Below the pieces are notes generated by a model. The model ran no database searches and had not been told where the DNA came from. It worked only from the letters and a program-made list of their open reading frames with translations. 64,000 nucleotides of DNA from Protea cynaroides (lineage: Eukaryota; Streptophyta; Magnoliopsida; Proteales; Proteaceae): positions 1,905,816-1,969,815 of the forward strand of contig CM053266.1 in NCBI GenBank assembly GCA_028583415.1. The letters are read 5' to 3'. Positions 1 to 11,313 of the stretch are shown one piece after another. Position 1 is the first letter of the stretch. Each line of letters opens with the position of its first letter. Made by a program: the position numbers and the translations under genes.

Positions 1-224
1 CAAAGCAAGGTATTGATCTAAACCCTATTTTTGCTGACAAACCCTAAATTTGGTCGACAAACCCTAGATTTAAGTTCTAGGTTGAGACCATCGAAACTAG
101 GACTTGAATGGAGTTGGAAACAACTCTAACTCAATACTCAGACCTAGAATGTGTAGGAGAAACCCTAGGATCATTAGGGGACGATCAACGGAAGTCGAGA
201 AACCGGACGTATGGTCTTTCGGAG

Positions 225-365
225 ACATACCGGTTGAGACATATCGGTCGTACCATATGCGACCAGTATTGTGACCGGTACCTCCCGGGGACTGGTCTGT
301 GGGGACCGGTCGACCATACCGGTCGTAGGTTTTCCCACAGTGCTGCGACCGGTACTGTGACCGAT
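225..365 (+). promoter_or_regulatory. CCGGTCG motif cluster in the B0 LTR
   Basis: Repeated ACCGGT/GGTCG cores lie on both strands (for example ATACCGG, GACCGGTCGACC, CTGCGACCGG). This corresponds to the cluster downstream of the TATA box in the complete B3 LTRs. That it is regulatory is inferred only from its recurrence in the same position and next to the antisense gene. Confidence 0.5.
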
Positions 366-1240
366 CAGCTCTGTGAGATGTGTTTTTCCATTGTTGGTTT
401 TGCGACCAATGTAAACCTATTCTAACTAAACCCTAATAACGTATAGGACCTTGTGATAGCACGTTTAGACCTTGTGATGCGGAGCAAGCTATCAAACAAG
501 CGTCAGGTAAGGGAATCTGACCTAAACCCTCATAATTAACAACAGTAAAATATTGTTAATAATTATGATTCGGTGGATTGATGTTTGTGCATTCTCGCAT
601 GTCATCCTTTACTTTCAGTTATTATTATTGTTCATGCATACTTGCTATGCTAGGTTGTGACTGTTAGGCATGTGATTGTTTTCATTGGTGTGTGGAATGG
701 GAAAGGCCTGGGGTCTGGGATCGTTCCTCACAGTAGCACCTTTTTGTATCGTTTTGTCTTAGCATGCTTGGTGTGGGTAAGGTATCAGGGGGAGGGATTA
801 GCACTGTGGTCTCCGGCCTGGCCACTAGACTCTAGCTCTATCTCTATGCCGTAGGGAGCTACGCTGGGACAGGGCCCACTGTGATGACATGTAGGATTGG
901 TTAGTTGCGAGCCCAGTTTGCAAGCCCTCGCCAATAGGGGCTTACGTGTTGGTATGGGTAGAGTATCAGGGGAGGTGTTGGTGGTGTTTGGTCCGGACGC
1001 CTTAGCTCTATCTCTATTCCATGATAGGTTGCATGTGGGATGACAGTGGTGTTTGATCCATTGGGTGGCTTCACACACTCGTGTATAGAGGTGCGGTGGC
1101 CGTAAATCCTTTTTATAGCACATTGCAAACTTAAAACCACACCATGATGTGAATCTTACTCATGCATATGTTTGTTGCATTGTCTGATTGTCTTACTGAG
1201 CTGAGTTGTGAGCTAACCCTTGTATATATACATATTTTTA

Positions 1241-1375
1241 GATGTTGATGCAGGTTACACAGTGGAGCATTACATGGACGCTCCAGTGTATGGAGGCGTG
1301 GCTGCCCTGGATGTGCAAGCAGGAGAGGACGAGCATGACGCTTCATGCGAGTGCCCTTTCTGCGTGTACCTTTAG
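1241..1375 (+). CDS. LTR-encoded 45-codon conserved small ORF, copy in B0
   Basis: An open frame beginning DVDAGYTVEHYMDAPVYGG and ending HDASCECPFCVYL-stop. It has exactly the same 45-codon length as the copies in the other B and the A LTRs. It ends in an acidic stretch and a CxCxxC motif. No ATG lies at its left edge. TTTTTAG just before it looks like a splice acceptor, so it is more likely a terminal exon than a free-standing gene. Product and function are unknown. Confidence 0.5.
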   Translation, partial: DVDAGYTVEHYMDAPVYGGVAALDVQAGEDEHDASCECPFCVYL

Positions 1376-1662
1376 GATTTGATTTTAATTTATTCTATTT
1401 ACTTTCAGTTGGAAATACAGTGATGTAAAGATATTTATTTAAGTTTTGAGAATATGAATAACTTGATATTTTATTTAAATTTATCAATAGATTACTCAGT
1501 TTATTCTATTTAAGACTTCCGTTGTATTTATTATTATTCTGATTGTGATTATGTGCAATGGTTTGTATGAGTGGACACGGTCTTATTGAGATCCTGGTGT
1601 GAACCGTTGGTTCAGTGACGGTTCACTCACACTTCTGGTTCAGCCGAAATTGGGGTGTGGCA

Positions 1663-4621
1663 ACTATGAGCCGTTCTAACTCTTTCTTTGATAATGTCGA
1701 CTACTCGACAAGTCTCTTCAACAAATTTTGGACCAACGATGCTACGTTCACCAACTTCATTCCTGAACAAAGGAGTTTGACACTTACTCCCATACAGTGC
1801 TTCATAAGGTGACATCTGTATAGTAGCCTGATAGTTGTTGTTATAGATGAACTCGATCAATGGTAGTTTCTCATCCCATGATCCTTTAAAATCAATTACA
1901 CTGGCTCGAAGCATGTCCTCTAAAATTTGAATGGTATGCTCCGACTGTCCGTCTGTCTGAGGATGGAATGCAGTACTGAAGTTGTACCCATAGCCTTTTG
2001 CAATCCTTCCCAAAACTTTGAAGTAAAGCATGGGTCTCTATCGGACACAATGCTTTCAGGTACACCATGTAATCTGACAATATGATCCACATATAGCTTG
2101 GCTAACCTCTCCAGGGTATACTGTGGTCGTATAGCTATAAGCGAGCTGTCTTAGTCAAACGATCTACAATCACCTAGACCGCGTCAACTACTCGAGTAGT
2201 CAATGGTAACCCGGTGACGAAGTCCATAGTGATGCAGTCCCATTTCCATGCTGGTTATGGTAGCGGCTACAACAGTCCTGTAGGTTTTTGTCGTTCAGCC
2301 TTCACCCTCTGACAATTTAGGCATTGAGATACGAATTTAGCTACATCTGCTTTCATTCCTCTCCACCAATATAATTTCTTCAAATCATGATACATCTTTG
2401 TACTTCTAGGATGTACCGAATAAGCGGTGGTGTGAGCTTCCTTCATTAGTCGGTGTCTAATGTCCAAATTTTTTGTTTCAGGAACACATACTCTTCCTTT
2501 GTACTTCAGTACCTTTTCATCATCTAAGGTGAACTCAGGAGTAGTCCTATCTTTTTTGATGTCTTCTAGTACCGTTCTCAGATAAGGATCTGATTTAATA
2601 ACTGCTTTCACTTCATCAATTATATCTAGTACAATCTTCAACGTTGCGAACATATTTGAAAACCGATGAATAAACCCTTGGTTGGTTGATTCACCCAGTG
2701 CATCTATTACGAACTGATCATTACCATGATTGAACACTTTTCCTGTAGTACACGTTGCTGCAATTGTGTTAATCTCTCCTTGAAATTTTATCATTGTTTT
2801 TCTGCTTAGTGCATCAGCAACTACATTAGCCTTTCCTGGATGATACTGGATATCACAATCATAATCCTTCAATAATTCCATCCATCTTCTTTGTCTCATG
2901 TTCAACTCCTTCTGATTAAAAAGATAAGTGAGACTCTTATGATCTAATTTAATCTGAAATTTCTCTCCGTACAAGTAATGTCTCCATATCTTGACAGCAT
3001 GTACTACTACCGCTAATTCCAAGTCATGAGTGGGATAGTTCTTCTCATGTGTCTTTAGTTGTCATGAGGCATACACAATTACTTGTTCTCCTTGCATAAG
3101 TACACATCCTAAACCCAAGTTCGACACATCTGTATACAAGGTAAATGGCTATCCTGGAATAGGAATAGTCAAGATCAGAGCAGAAATCAATCTAGCCTTC
3201 AATGTTTGGAAACTCTTCTCACATTTATCACTCCAAACAAACTTTTCTCCTTTCTTAGTCAAACTGGTGAGAGGTACGGCAATTCTGGAATAGTCTTCCA
3301 CGAATCGTCGATAATACCCAGCTAGACCTAGGAAACTTCTAATTTCTGCAACCCTCTTCGGTGCTTCCCACTTCACAATGGCTTCAATCTTGCTAGGATC
3401 CACTTTAATTCCATCAGCAGATACAACAAGGCCTAAGAAAGCGACCTCCTTTAACCCAAACTCACACTTTCTAAATTTGGCATAAAGCTTTTCTTTCCTT
3501 AATCGCTGCAGAGCGGCTCTTAGATTCATGACATGAGTTTCCTTGTCCTTGGAGTAATCCAATATATCATCAATAAACAGAATGACTGACGTATCCAACA
3601 TATCATGGAATACCCAATTCATGAGTTCCATAAAGGTTGCGGGTGCGTTAGTCAATCCAAAAGACATGACTAAAAATTCATAATGTCCATATCTTGTTCT
3701 GAATGCTATCTTTGGAATATCACCGTCCTTAATCATCAACTGATGGTGTCCTGACCGAAGATCAATCTTGGAGAACACCTTGGCACCTTGCAACTAATCG
3801 AACAAGTCATCGATCCGAGGCAATGGGTACCAATTCTTGATTGTCAGCTTATTCAGTTCCCGGTAGTCTATACACAGTCGAATACTACCGTCCTTCTTCT
3901 TTACAAATAATACCGGCGCTCCCCATGGTGATATGCTAGGTCTGATATAACCCTTATCCAATAATTCTTGTAACTGCACCTTCAATTCCTTCAGTTTAGT
4001 AGGATCCATTCGATAGGGTGCTTTAGATACTGGTGCGGCTCCGGGTATCAGATCTATAACAAACTCTGTAGCTCGGTCGGGTGGTAGTCTTGGTAGTTCT
4101 TCAAGAAATACATCTGGAAAGTCATGCACCACATCAATATCCTCCATTCGTGGTGCTTCCTTGGTGAGGTCGACCACTGATACTAGATACCCAACTCCTC
4201 CTTTCTCAAGGCATTTCCTAGCCTTTAATGCAGAGAGGATGAGTTTTCGTTTACGGAGAAGTTTGGTTCTCGCAAAACTAAACTCTGCTCTTTCCTTGTC
4301 TTTAAATGTCAGCTTTTTTTCTGCACATAATAGTTTTGCAGAATGCCGAGCTAACCAATCCATTCCCAAGATGACGTCAAAGTAAACCATCTCAAGTTGA
4401 ATCAAGGTTGCATCCAAAGTCTTATCGTCAATAAGAACTGGACATGGTCCATAACCTTTTTCTAATTCCACTTCTAATCCCATCGGCGATCGTACAAGCA
4501 GATTGTAATCTAACGATCTGAGGGATAGATTCAGCTTCTTTCCAAATGACACAGATATAAAAGAATGAGTAACTCCAGAATCAAAGAGTACTCTAGCGAG
4601 TATGCCATTAATAGGTACAAT
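1663..4621 (-). pseudogene. pol: A1 pol (protease, RT, RNase H, integrase), broken
   Basis: Protease code begins near 4621 with VPINGILARVLFDSG (aspartic protease DSG). It is followed by the GMDWLARHSA segment, RT with QLMIKDGDIPKIAFRTRYGH and the catalytic FIDDIL (near 3570), RNase H (KLDHKSLTYLF, about 2930), and integrase with the zinc-binding stretch ending CLNCQRV (about 2310) and the catalytic-core stretch AFHPQTDGQSE (about 1950). Protease to RNase H is in one frame but carries stops near 3146 and 3791. The catalytic core sits in a second frame beyond about 2260. The C-terminus is removed by B0. The gene is non-functional. Confidence 0.9.
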
Positions 4622-4694
4622 ACTTGTGATTTGTTTTAGTTTTAGTCTACATGATCACACAATGTAACACAAAATGAAAGGTTCAGGTCATTCC
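4622..4694 (-). other. gag-pol junction spacer, A1 (73 nt)
   Basis: Between the last shared gag residues (SPDVVT) and the first pol codon (IVPING) lie exactly 73 nt, the same length as in A3. The gag frame stops inside it (TGA at 4683-4685), and pol resumes in another frame with no ATG at the start. Confidence 0.6.
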
Positions 4695-5956
4695 TGTGAC
4701 CACATCAGGCGATGCGACAGCATCCTCAGATGTAACAGCATAAACCTTTCCTTGTTGTAGCTGATTTCTGGGTTTAGAACACTCTCTTGAATAATGTCCT
4801 ATTTGGTTGCAGTTAAAGCATTTTACTCCTTCATTATTTTACTTTTGTTGCGATTGAGCTGTTGGAGTAGTCTTGGCTGCAGCATTAAAGCCTTGAGTAC
4901 AGAAGGGTTTTAATGTCCTTGTATTCCCTCCGTTATAAGAATTCTCATTTGGCCTCTTGATACCTCTATTTTGAGCCAAGTAACTCTCTTTCTGGCTCGA
5001 CTCTATTACTCGAACAATTTGTACTGCTTCATTGTAGACTTTCTTCTCCAGTCCCAGAACATGCTCACGGATGCTTCCCCTAAGTCCCATGATGAACATT
5101 TGGGTCTTTGTGTTTTCTTCCCGCATGCTGGCGGGTGCAAAGAAAAACAGCTCCTCATAACGCTGTTGGTATGCATCCACGGTCATTTTCCCCTGATATA
5201 AACTCAGGAACTCTCTCTCCATAGAATCTCTGAAACTTCTGGGGAAGTACTTCTCAAAGAATGCCTCTTTATATATATCCCAGGTCAATTGGGTGTGCAT
5301 TATTAACAGATAAGTCCATATGAACTTCCACCAGTGGTGTGCATCGCCTTTCAGCATGAAGGTTGCACACAACACTTTCTCTTCCTCATTCACTGCCATC
5401 ATCGTAAAATTTATTTCCATTTCATCAATCCAGTGTGCTGGCCACAAAGGATCTGCTGGCTTACTATTGTATTCTTTGGGCTTCATCTTCAGAAAATGCT
5501 CGATCAGTCGGGAGTGGTCCAGCTGATACGGAGCATAGGCCCCATACATAGGTGGTTGATACGGGTAACTTCCTTGAGCTACCTTAGGATTCTGTACTTG
5601 AGCCGGCATGACTGGTGTTTGAGGTGCATGGGGTACCATGTTGCTTCCCCCTGGTACTGTGCTGGCCTACCCTGCTGGCATAGGTGTCGTGTGGGCAACT
5701 AGAAAAGCCATCCCTATTGCAGCTTAATATTGACTTGCACCTGTTGTATTTGCTGCAGCTGTTGTGCCAAATTCATTACGGCTGTAGCCAAATCCGTAGG
5801 TGGGGCTGGCAAGTTTGTAGGATTTGCCTGGCCATTAGTCACTGGCAGGGCCGTATTCAGATTCTCTTGTGCTTCATGGTTTACATGGCTGTCTTCCAGC
5901 ACAGGTGGTGGTGGAATTGGATTACGGCCTCGTCTAGTCACCCTTAGCCCAGCCAT
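4683..5956 (-). pseudogene. gag: A1 gag, broken
   Basis: The start ATG at 5956 is chosen because MAGLRVTRRGRN aligns with MSGRRVTRHTRN of A3. A proline-rich N-terminus and a Q-rich stretch (QQLQQIQQVQ) are followed by the Ty3-type capsid core: DPLWPAHWIDEMEINF, LKGDAHHWWKF, FFEKYFPRSFRDSMEREF, and MTVDAYQQRYEELFFF. A CCHC zinc knuckle, CFNCNQIGHYSREC, lies near 4790-4830. The reading frame changes near 5640-5710 and a stop lies just upstream of the zinc knuckle. Gag normally forms the particle and binds the genomic RNA; this copy cannot do so. Confidence 0.88.
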
Positions 5957-6104
5957 TTCATGTTCTAGTGATGGTAGTGTCTGTAAACAATCATAGCACA
6001 TGTGAGGCAATCAATATAAGTTGTTCTCAAGTCAAAAATCCAACTAATCAGTATAATTTTCAAACTTTTCAGATCATTCTGACAAATACTGTATTTTCCA
6101 TCAT

Positions 6105-6390
6105 AGGGTCGATGGTAGGGTCGGTCCTTATGCGACCCTAGGGTATGCGACCCTGAGAAACACTGTCAGCTTACCGAGAGCCTAGGGTCGATGGTAGGGT
6201 CTGTATATGTCCTACCCTAGGTCCGACCCGTAGTTCTCTGTCAGATCACTGAAAGGCTAGGGTCGATGGTAGGGTCGGTAATTGTCTGACCCTAGGTCCG
6301 ACCCCTAGTTCTCTGTCAGATCACCGAGAGGCTAGGGTCAATGGTAGGGTCTGACGTAGGGTCGCATGTTTTGGTCGAATTCTGCGACCC
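6105..6390 (+). promoter_or_regulatory. AGGGTCG tandem block between A1 gag and the antisense gene
   Basis: The phrase AGGGTCGATGGTAGGGTC (one base different in the last copy) begins at 6105, 6184, 6259 and 6334, giving a tandem repeat of about 75-79 bp. CGACCCT occurs in inverted orientation within each unit. The block lies between two divergently read genes, gag (left, minus) and the antisense gene (right, plus). The same motif is the signature of the family A LTR, on both sides of its TATA box. A bidirectional promoter or binding-site array is inferred. Confidence 0.6.
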
Positions 6391-6549
6391 TACGATCCAG
6401 AATCAGGTTTTTAAACCCGATTTTGGATTCATTTCCCATTCTTTCTCCTTCCTTCCAACTCAACTCGGTTTCTTGAGTTGCTATAGTATCGATCCCTACC
6501 TGTTTAGTGATCGTATCTTTCGTTCGTGACTCCCGCTCCTTCTGTTCAG

Positions 6550-6991
6550 GTATGCTCTCTACTGTTTTACATTTTTAAAGCTTTCTAACTAGGTTTTTGT
6601 CCATTTACATTGTTTTCTTCAAATTAAATTTTTTCTAACCGTAAAAATTTAATTTTTATTGGGGGCTTTTGCTATTGGTCACTCAATGGACGAAAGCCCT
6701 CAAAAATATTCGAGTTTCATCGGTTGGTTATCGAGAAACTTGAAAATTTTCATTTTTGACCTAATTTTTGCGATTTTTCGAATTTATTGAAATTTCTTCA
6801 AATTCGATCTTTTTAAATTAAATTTCCAACTGTATGAGCCTTGCAGGATGGTTTAGAACCTATGTAAGTCAACCTGTCCAAGTGTTTGGGTGAAAAGTGA
6901 GGCTTTTGACCAATTTATGCCGTTATAATGTTGAAATTTTTGGGTTTTTCACCATTACTGATCTATTATTTGTTTTTCTTTGTTTTGGCAG
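6550..6991 (+). other. Predicted 5'-UTR intron of the A1 antisense gene
   Basis: Donor CAG|GTATGC at 6549/6550 and a pyrimidine-rich acceptor TTTTGGCAG ending at 6991, five bases before the ATG. Its length of 442 bp is identical to the corresponding interval in A3, and donor and acceptor are also kept in family B. The interior is AT-rich and without genes. Confidence 0.6.
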
Positions 6992-6996
6992 ATAAC

Positions 6997-8348
6997 ATGG
7001 CTCATACCAAGGTGCCTAAGGCTCATGACCCAGTTCGTTTCCGCTCCAACGAGGCCGAAGCTCAGTATGCTCGCTATGAGCATAAGAAAGTAGAGGGGGG
7101 TCGCTGTGTGGACTTGGCTAGTCTAGCCTTGTTCAACGTGGAGGGGGCATTTGGTGATATGGGCTGGCTCCCTGTGATTACCTACGACGCTTGTACCCAT
7201 CCGGATTTGGTGAGACAGTTCTATTGCAATCTCCAGGTAGTGGGGGATCGCAATGACACAGAAAGGGGTAGGGAGCTCAGGATCACGAGCTACGTCAAAG
7301 GGGTAGAGGTTTCCTTTGACTGCCAGCAGTTGGCTGATCTTTTGGGCATATCACATGATGGCCCTTTGGTGTATTATGCTCCCAGGGAGCCCCAGTTCCT
7401 TTCTTTGGAGATGCGTACTGAGATTGACATTCAGCTCATTAGAGATGATCGTTGGGAGATGAAAGTGATCAATCTACGTCCAGAGCCTCGGGTGTACTGT
7501 AATATCATCCAACACAACCTGATACCCCAGAGTGGACCCTATGAGATGATCTCCCAATTGACCCAGTATGTCCTCTACTGCATTTGCACTAGGTAGGCCG
7601 TCTGCCTACCTTACATTATCCTGAGGACGATGATCCGTGCTACGCTGCCTGGTCAAATAGGTAACCTGCCTTATGGACGTCTGATCACTACTCTGCTCAC
7701 CCGCCTAGGTGTTGATTTAGTGGATGAGAGGATTCAGGAGAAGACCTTCTCATCAGTGCTGGACTGGGAGGCCATCTGTAGGATGGGTATGCGGGATGCT
7801 CAAGTCAGTGATGATGAGAGGAACGCTTTGGTGCGTCCTCGTACTCGGGTAGAGGTAGCAGACGCTGAGGCGGCAGCAGCAGCAGCAGTCGGAGCAAGGG
7901 TTCATGGGGGTGATGCTAAGGATGAGGATCGCATGTATATGGATGTAGACGTTATACCTCCTCCATCACCTCCACATTCTACTGGAGCTGGTCCATCTCG
8001 GGCTCCTTCACACATGGCTGGTCCATCACACCCACCATCTGATGATATGATGGGATTACTGCGTGAGATCAGAGAGGCTCAGCGACGGACTTGAGAGTGG
8101 GAGAGCTTCTAGATGCCCAGCGCATGATAGATAGGAGAGTAGGAGATCTCCTAAATGCTCAGCGCGCGACTGATGGGAGAGTGGGCGAGCTTCTAGATGC
8201 TCAGCGTACGTCGGATCAGGGGATAGCCAAGTGGGCAGCTAGTCTCCAGACAACCCAGACTCAGGTAGCCTGTTTGACTAGAGTGTATGCTGAGGACTAC
8301 GACAGAGATCGCGAGGCACCTCCTCCTCCATCACCTCCAGCTCCATGA
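6997..8348 (+). pseudogene. A1 antisense gene (plant transposon-associated protein), broken
   Basis: Read opposite to gag-pol. It begins MAHTKVPKAHDPVRFRSNEA. The conserved globular part holds GAFGDMGWLPVITYDACTHP, DLVRQFYCNLQVVG, LRITSYVKGVEVSFD and LADLLGISHDG. A low-complexity middle (poly-Ala, acidic, PPPSPP) and a coiled-coil-like tail of about 10-residue repeats (GELLDAQR, GDLLNAQR, GELLDAQR) follow, with a Pro-rich end. The FYxNLxVxG...RGxxxxFxxxxLxxLLG pattern resembles, from memory, the plant family called 'putative plant transposon protein' (Pfam PF20167). Breaks: a TAG at about 7594, where A3 has CAG, and a frameshift near 8092. Biochemical function is unknown. Confidence 0.75.
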
Positions 8349-8619
8349 TGTATATTTTCTTTTTGTTTTTCTTTGTACTATAGAGTAACTGTCCAGGTTG
8401 TGGACTGTACTCTGCTTTGGATATGTATAAACGTGCTTTTTATTTGATGTATATAAAACTTGTTTCTCCTTTTTATATATGCGTTATTCCCTTTCTTAAT
8501 TTTTGTCTCAAACAACACAGGTGCTTACATTGTGTTCTTATTAAAGCTTTTAAATTTTATCCTAACTCAGTTCATAAACTTTTGTGGAAATATACTGGTT
8601 TAATAGACAGGGCCTGAGA
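8349..8619. other. A1 spacer between antisense gene and primer-binding site
   Basis: AT-rich non-coding DNA, 3' of the antisense gene and leader of the sense transcript. It is similar to the leaders of A3, A4, A5 and B3. I see no gene. Confidence 0.6.
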
Positions 8620-8631
8620 GCTCTGATACCA
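8620..8631 (-). other. Primer-binding site of A1
   Basis: GCTCTGATACCA, the reverse complement of TGGTATCAGAGC. This is the standard site pairing with the 3' end of plant initiator tRNA-Met, three bases inside the 5' LTR. Confidence 0.9.
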
Positions 8632-8909
8632 AGTTGTCACACCCCAATTTCATACTATTCAGAATGGTGTGATGAACCACTAATCAACCAACGGTTCAAC
8701 CAGATCTTGAATAGGCTGTGTCCGTTTGCTTAAACCATACACATCCACAACAATAATCAGAGTAAATACACAATAGCGAAAGTTTTTATACTAATGAACT
8801 GAGAGTCTAACAATTATAAAATAATAAATTATCAAATTATTCTCCATTGACTAAGACATAAATTAAAATATTTAATCAATTACATCGTCTGTATACATTG
8901 AATAAAATT

Positions 8910-9044
8910 CTAATAAAAAATATAAGAGTTGCACTCGCATGACGAATCATGCGACTCCACCATAACTTCAGCATCCATCACCGCCGCATGTCCATACATA
9001 GGAGCATTCATATAGTCTTCAACCATGGTACCTATATCATCAAC
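8910..9044 (-). CDS. LTR-encoded 45-codon small ORF, copy in the A1 LTR
   Basis: Reads VDDIGTMVEDYMNAPMYGHA and ends HDSSCECNSYIFY-stop. It has the same length and register as the other LTR copies; the last Cys of CxCxxC is Tyr here. The frame stays open for about 50 further codons upstream without an ATG. Confidence 0.5.
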   Translation of the reverse strand, partial: VDDIGTMVEDYMNAPMYGHAAVMDAEVMVESHDSSCECNSYIFY

Positions 9045-10496
9045 TAAAAGCATTCGACGTCGAAAGGGTGAACACACATCACGGCTGAGTGAGCAAACAA
9101 AACAATACAACAAACATATGCATGCATACAATTCATATCTTTGGTCTGGTTCATAAGTTTGCAATGTGCTATAGAAAGGATAGGTGGCCGTCGCACCTCT
9201 ATACACGAATGTGTGGAACCACCCAACGGATCAAACACCATTGTCGCCCCCACATGCACCCACCATGGAATAGAGATAGAGATAAAGTGCTTAGGACCAC
9301 ACCGCATCACACTTCCCCTTATGCTCTACCCATACCAATACGTAAGCCCCTGTTGGCGAGGGCTTGCAAACTGGGCTCGCAACTAACCAATCCTAATGTC
9401 AAACAGTGTATCCAAGGCCTTACCCCAGCATCCCTCAATACGTCCATAGAGATAAAGCTAAGGCCCCCCGACAGAGTCAGAGACTACACGGTCCGAGACC
9501 ACCTCCCCTGATGCCCTACGACATAATAATTCTGCTAAAGTAATGGCGATACAACGATGTTAGTGGACAAAACTTGAGTTGAGATAGAGCTAGAGTCTGT
9601 TGATCAGGATGAACCATAGTGTCACGTCCTCCCCTTGATGCTCCACTAGCATCAAGCACACCAACCACACACATACATTCACATGCCTATTCCTAGCATT
9701 ATAATCATCATCATGTTATAAATAAACTGAATTAAATATACATGAACAATAATAACAGGAATAGTAGATGACATGTAATATGCACATTACAATCATACAA
9801 TCATACAATCATACATGGTATTGGACTCAATAAATGAAAAATAGTTTATTATTAGCCAATTAGTTTAGGTCTTGTTCCCTCACCTTTGATTGAGTGTAGA
9901 TCCTCGTTCAAGCTTTATGAATCACCTTTAAATCACTAGAAAGGCCTAACAAGTCGATAGATTTTAATTAGAATTAATTCCAATAAATTTAGACTAACTG
10001 AAATCATAGGGTCGCAGGTAGGGTAGCACCTAGGGTCGGTTACCAATCGACCCTAGGGGTAGGGTCGGACGTGGGGTCGGTTACCAATCGACCCTATGTG
10101 CGACCACACCCTCCCTGGGACTTTCCGAGGGCATGTGATCGATCCTGTGGTCTTGTAGGTCCATTCTAAGATTGTTCTATGACTCATAACTATGATTTTT
10201 ACACACTTTCCATTGCCTATGATGATTACTTCCATGAATTCCTTTGAAACTCATCCATGGATAGATGATTTGGGTTTTTCCTAATCCTAACTTCTTCATG
10301 TTCTGTTCTAGGCTCTTAATTTATGAAGGGACTTAGATTCATACCTGAAGTTGGCTGAGGTTCAGAGGTTTCTCTGAACTTCATCCTCTTCCTTAGCCTT
10401 TTCTTTAATTTTTCTTCTCTTCTTCTTTTTCTTCTCTTTCTCTTTTCTCACTTTCAATTAGGGTTCTAAAAGGAGTAAAAGAGGCTAAGGGACGTC

Positions 10497-10506
10497 CTAT
10501 TTATAG
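10497..10506 (-). promoter_or_regulatory. TATA box of the A1 LTR
   Basis: CTATAAATAG on the minus strand. The identical string stands at the same place in A2 and A4. The transcript would begin about 30 bp further left, so most of this long LTR is downstream of the start site. Confidence 0.65.
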
Positions 10507-10870
10507 AGAAAAACCCTCCAAAACAAGTCCCATTGAGTTTAGGAAAGAACCCTTTGGAATTAGGAAAGTTTCCTAATTTACGATTTCTATCTGAAATCGT
10601 AGGGTCGCACGTAGGGTCACAGGATCTGTCGACCCTAAGTTTTCTAGTCATGCGATCCTACGACTAGTAAATCATAGGTTGGATTTCTGTTGAGGTGGGG
10701 TCGACCCTTCCTATTTAAGCATGCGATCCTACCCTCATATTTACTATTTTTGGGACAAACTCATACCTGGTCTTATGATTTTCTTTACGCAGTTGGTCCA
10801 CTTGGCTCGACCACGATATGTAGACCTGGTACAAGGTGGTTAGACCGGTTAGTTCGATACGGGTCTCACA

Positions 10871-11299
10871 TTCCTACTGTAGCAATTTGCATTGAAGAGG
10901 TTGTAGTTGAAGACCACATCAGTTACATTGTAGATGATTTTACTCCAGTCAATGAGGTGGATATATGTGATCTTAATCTTCGTCGTATTTCTTCATTGAC
11001 TGATAATGAAAGTCACAGTGATCATGAAGTCATAGACATTGGAGAAGCGACTATAGAAGACAAAGAGCTACATGTGATCCCAATGGATACCTCTTGCACG
11101 TTTGAATCTTTTCAAGATATTGAATATGTTGAATTTGTGATACCTCCCTAATATTTTGAAGAGAATGGACCTAAAGTAGCAGATTCTCTTCTGAATTTTT
11201 AAGCACAACTAGACTTTCAATATCCAGAAAAGATGTATGCCGACCCTAAGGAATTGATTCTTCTCCATTACAAAACTCGTGGACGAGTTTATTTTAAGT
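10871..11299 (+). pseudogene. C-terminal end of another retrotransposon polyprotein (remnant)
   Basis: Immediately right of the A1 LTR an open plus-strand frame reads SYIVDDFTPVNEVDICDL and FESFQDIEYVEFVIPP, then stops. A further stretch reads DPKELILLHYKTRGRVYFKW up to a run of 12 G. An acidic linker ending in a charged tail right before a G-run is how many Ty3/gypsy polyproteins finish. It differs from the A/B pol C-terminus, so a different lineage is inferred. A host exon is possible but less likely. Confidence 0.4.
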
Positions 11300-11311
11300 G
11301 GGGGGGGGGGG
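11300..11311 (+). other. Poly-G tract, probable polypurine tract
   Basis: Twelve G follow AAGT and precede AGTTGATGCAATCC. The layout (coding end, polypurine tract, TGATGC...) fits a plus-strand primer site directly before an LTR. Confidence 0.5.
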
Positions 11312-11313
11312 AG

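Larger units (their letters stand above)
1..1662 (+). mobile_element. B0: family B LTR, right part (probably a 3' LTR)
   Basis: The sequence matches the B3 LTRs from their leader region onward, with the same CCGGTCG cluster (about 225-365), the same TAGCTCTATCTCTA modules and the same 3' end. It ends GGGGTGTGGCA at 1662, where other copies end GGGGTGTGACA. Beyond 1662 the sequence jumps directly into integrase code on the other strand, so B0 is inserted in element A1. The first bases after it, ACTAT (1663-1667), would be one copy of the target duplication. The left part, with the U3 and TATA box, lies outside the window. A solo LTR cannot be excluded. Confidence 0.85.
1663..10870 (-). mobile_element. 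A1: family A Ty3/gypsy chromovirus, 3' part missing
   Basis: A minus-strand element, read from right to left: 5' LTR (8635-10870), primer-binding site, antisense gene (6997-8348, plus strand), divergent promoter region, gag, protease, RT, RNase H, integrase. It is cut in the integrase at 1663 by insertion of B0. The integrase C-terminus, polypurine tract and 3' LTR should lie to the left of the window. The right flank begins TTCCT (10871-10875), which should match the left target-site copy. Lineage is inferred from the pol sequence and from the complete relatives A2 and A3. Confidence 0.88.
8635..10870 (-). repeat. 5' LTR of A1 (family A, about 2.2 kb)
   Basis: Starts TGTCACACCCC on the plus strand at 8635 and ends GGGTCTCACA at 10870. 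The usual end is GGGTCTTACA, so one base has changed. It holds a TATA box at 10497-10506, two CGACCCT clusters (10010-10110 and 10598-10735) and the 45-codon ORF (8910-9044). Confidence 0.9.

Noticed and set aside
4161..4385. Plus-strand ORF opposite the A1 protease
   Set aside because: It is the mirror frame of conserved protease code; the same shadow appears at other copies (for example 25922-26239) purely because pol is conserved.
6105..6390. CRISPR-like direct repeats
   Set aside because: This is plant retrotransposon DNA; the units are contiguous 75-79 bp tandems, not repeats with unique spacers.
8620..8631. tRNA gene remnants at the GCTCTGATACCA strings
   Set aside because: These 12-bp strings are primer-binding sites next to LTRs; no tRNA cloverleaf surrounds them.
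9089..9511. 140-147 residue ORF on the strand opposite to the A1/A2 LTR (also 15568-16011)
   Set aside because: It crosses the TAGCTCTATCTCTA modules, is not open in A3, A4, A5 or B copies, and overlaps the better conserved sense small ORF.
10690..11151. A 153-residue plus-strand ORF as a host gene
   Set aside because: Its first 60 codons lie inside the A1 LTR; only the part after 10870 is separate, and that part ends before a polypurine-like G-run. It is better read as the tail of an old polyprotein.
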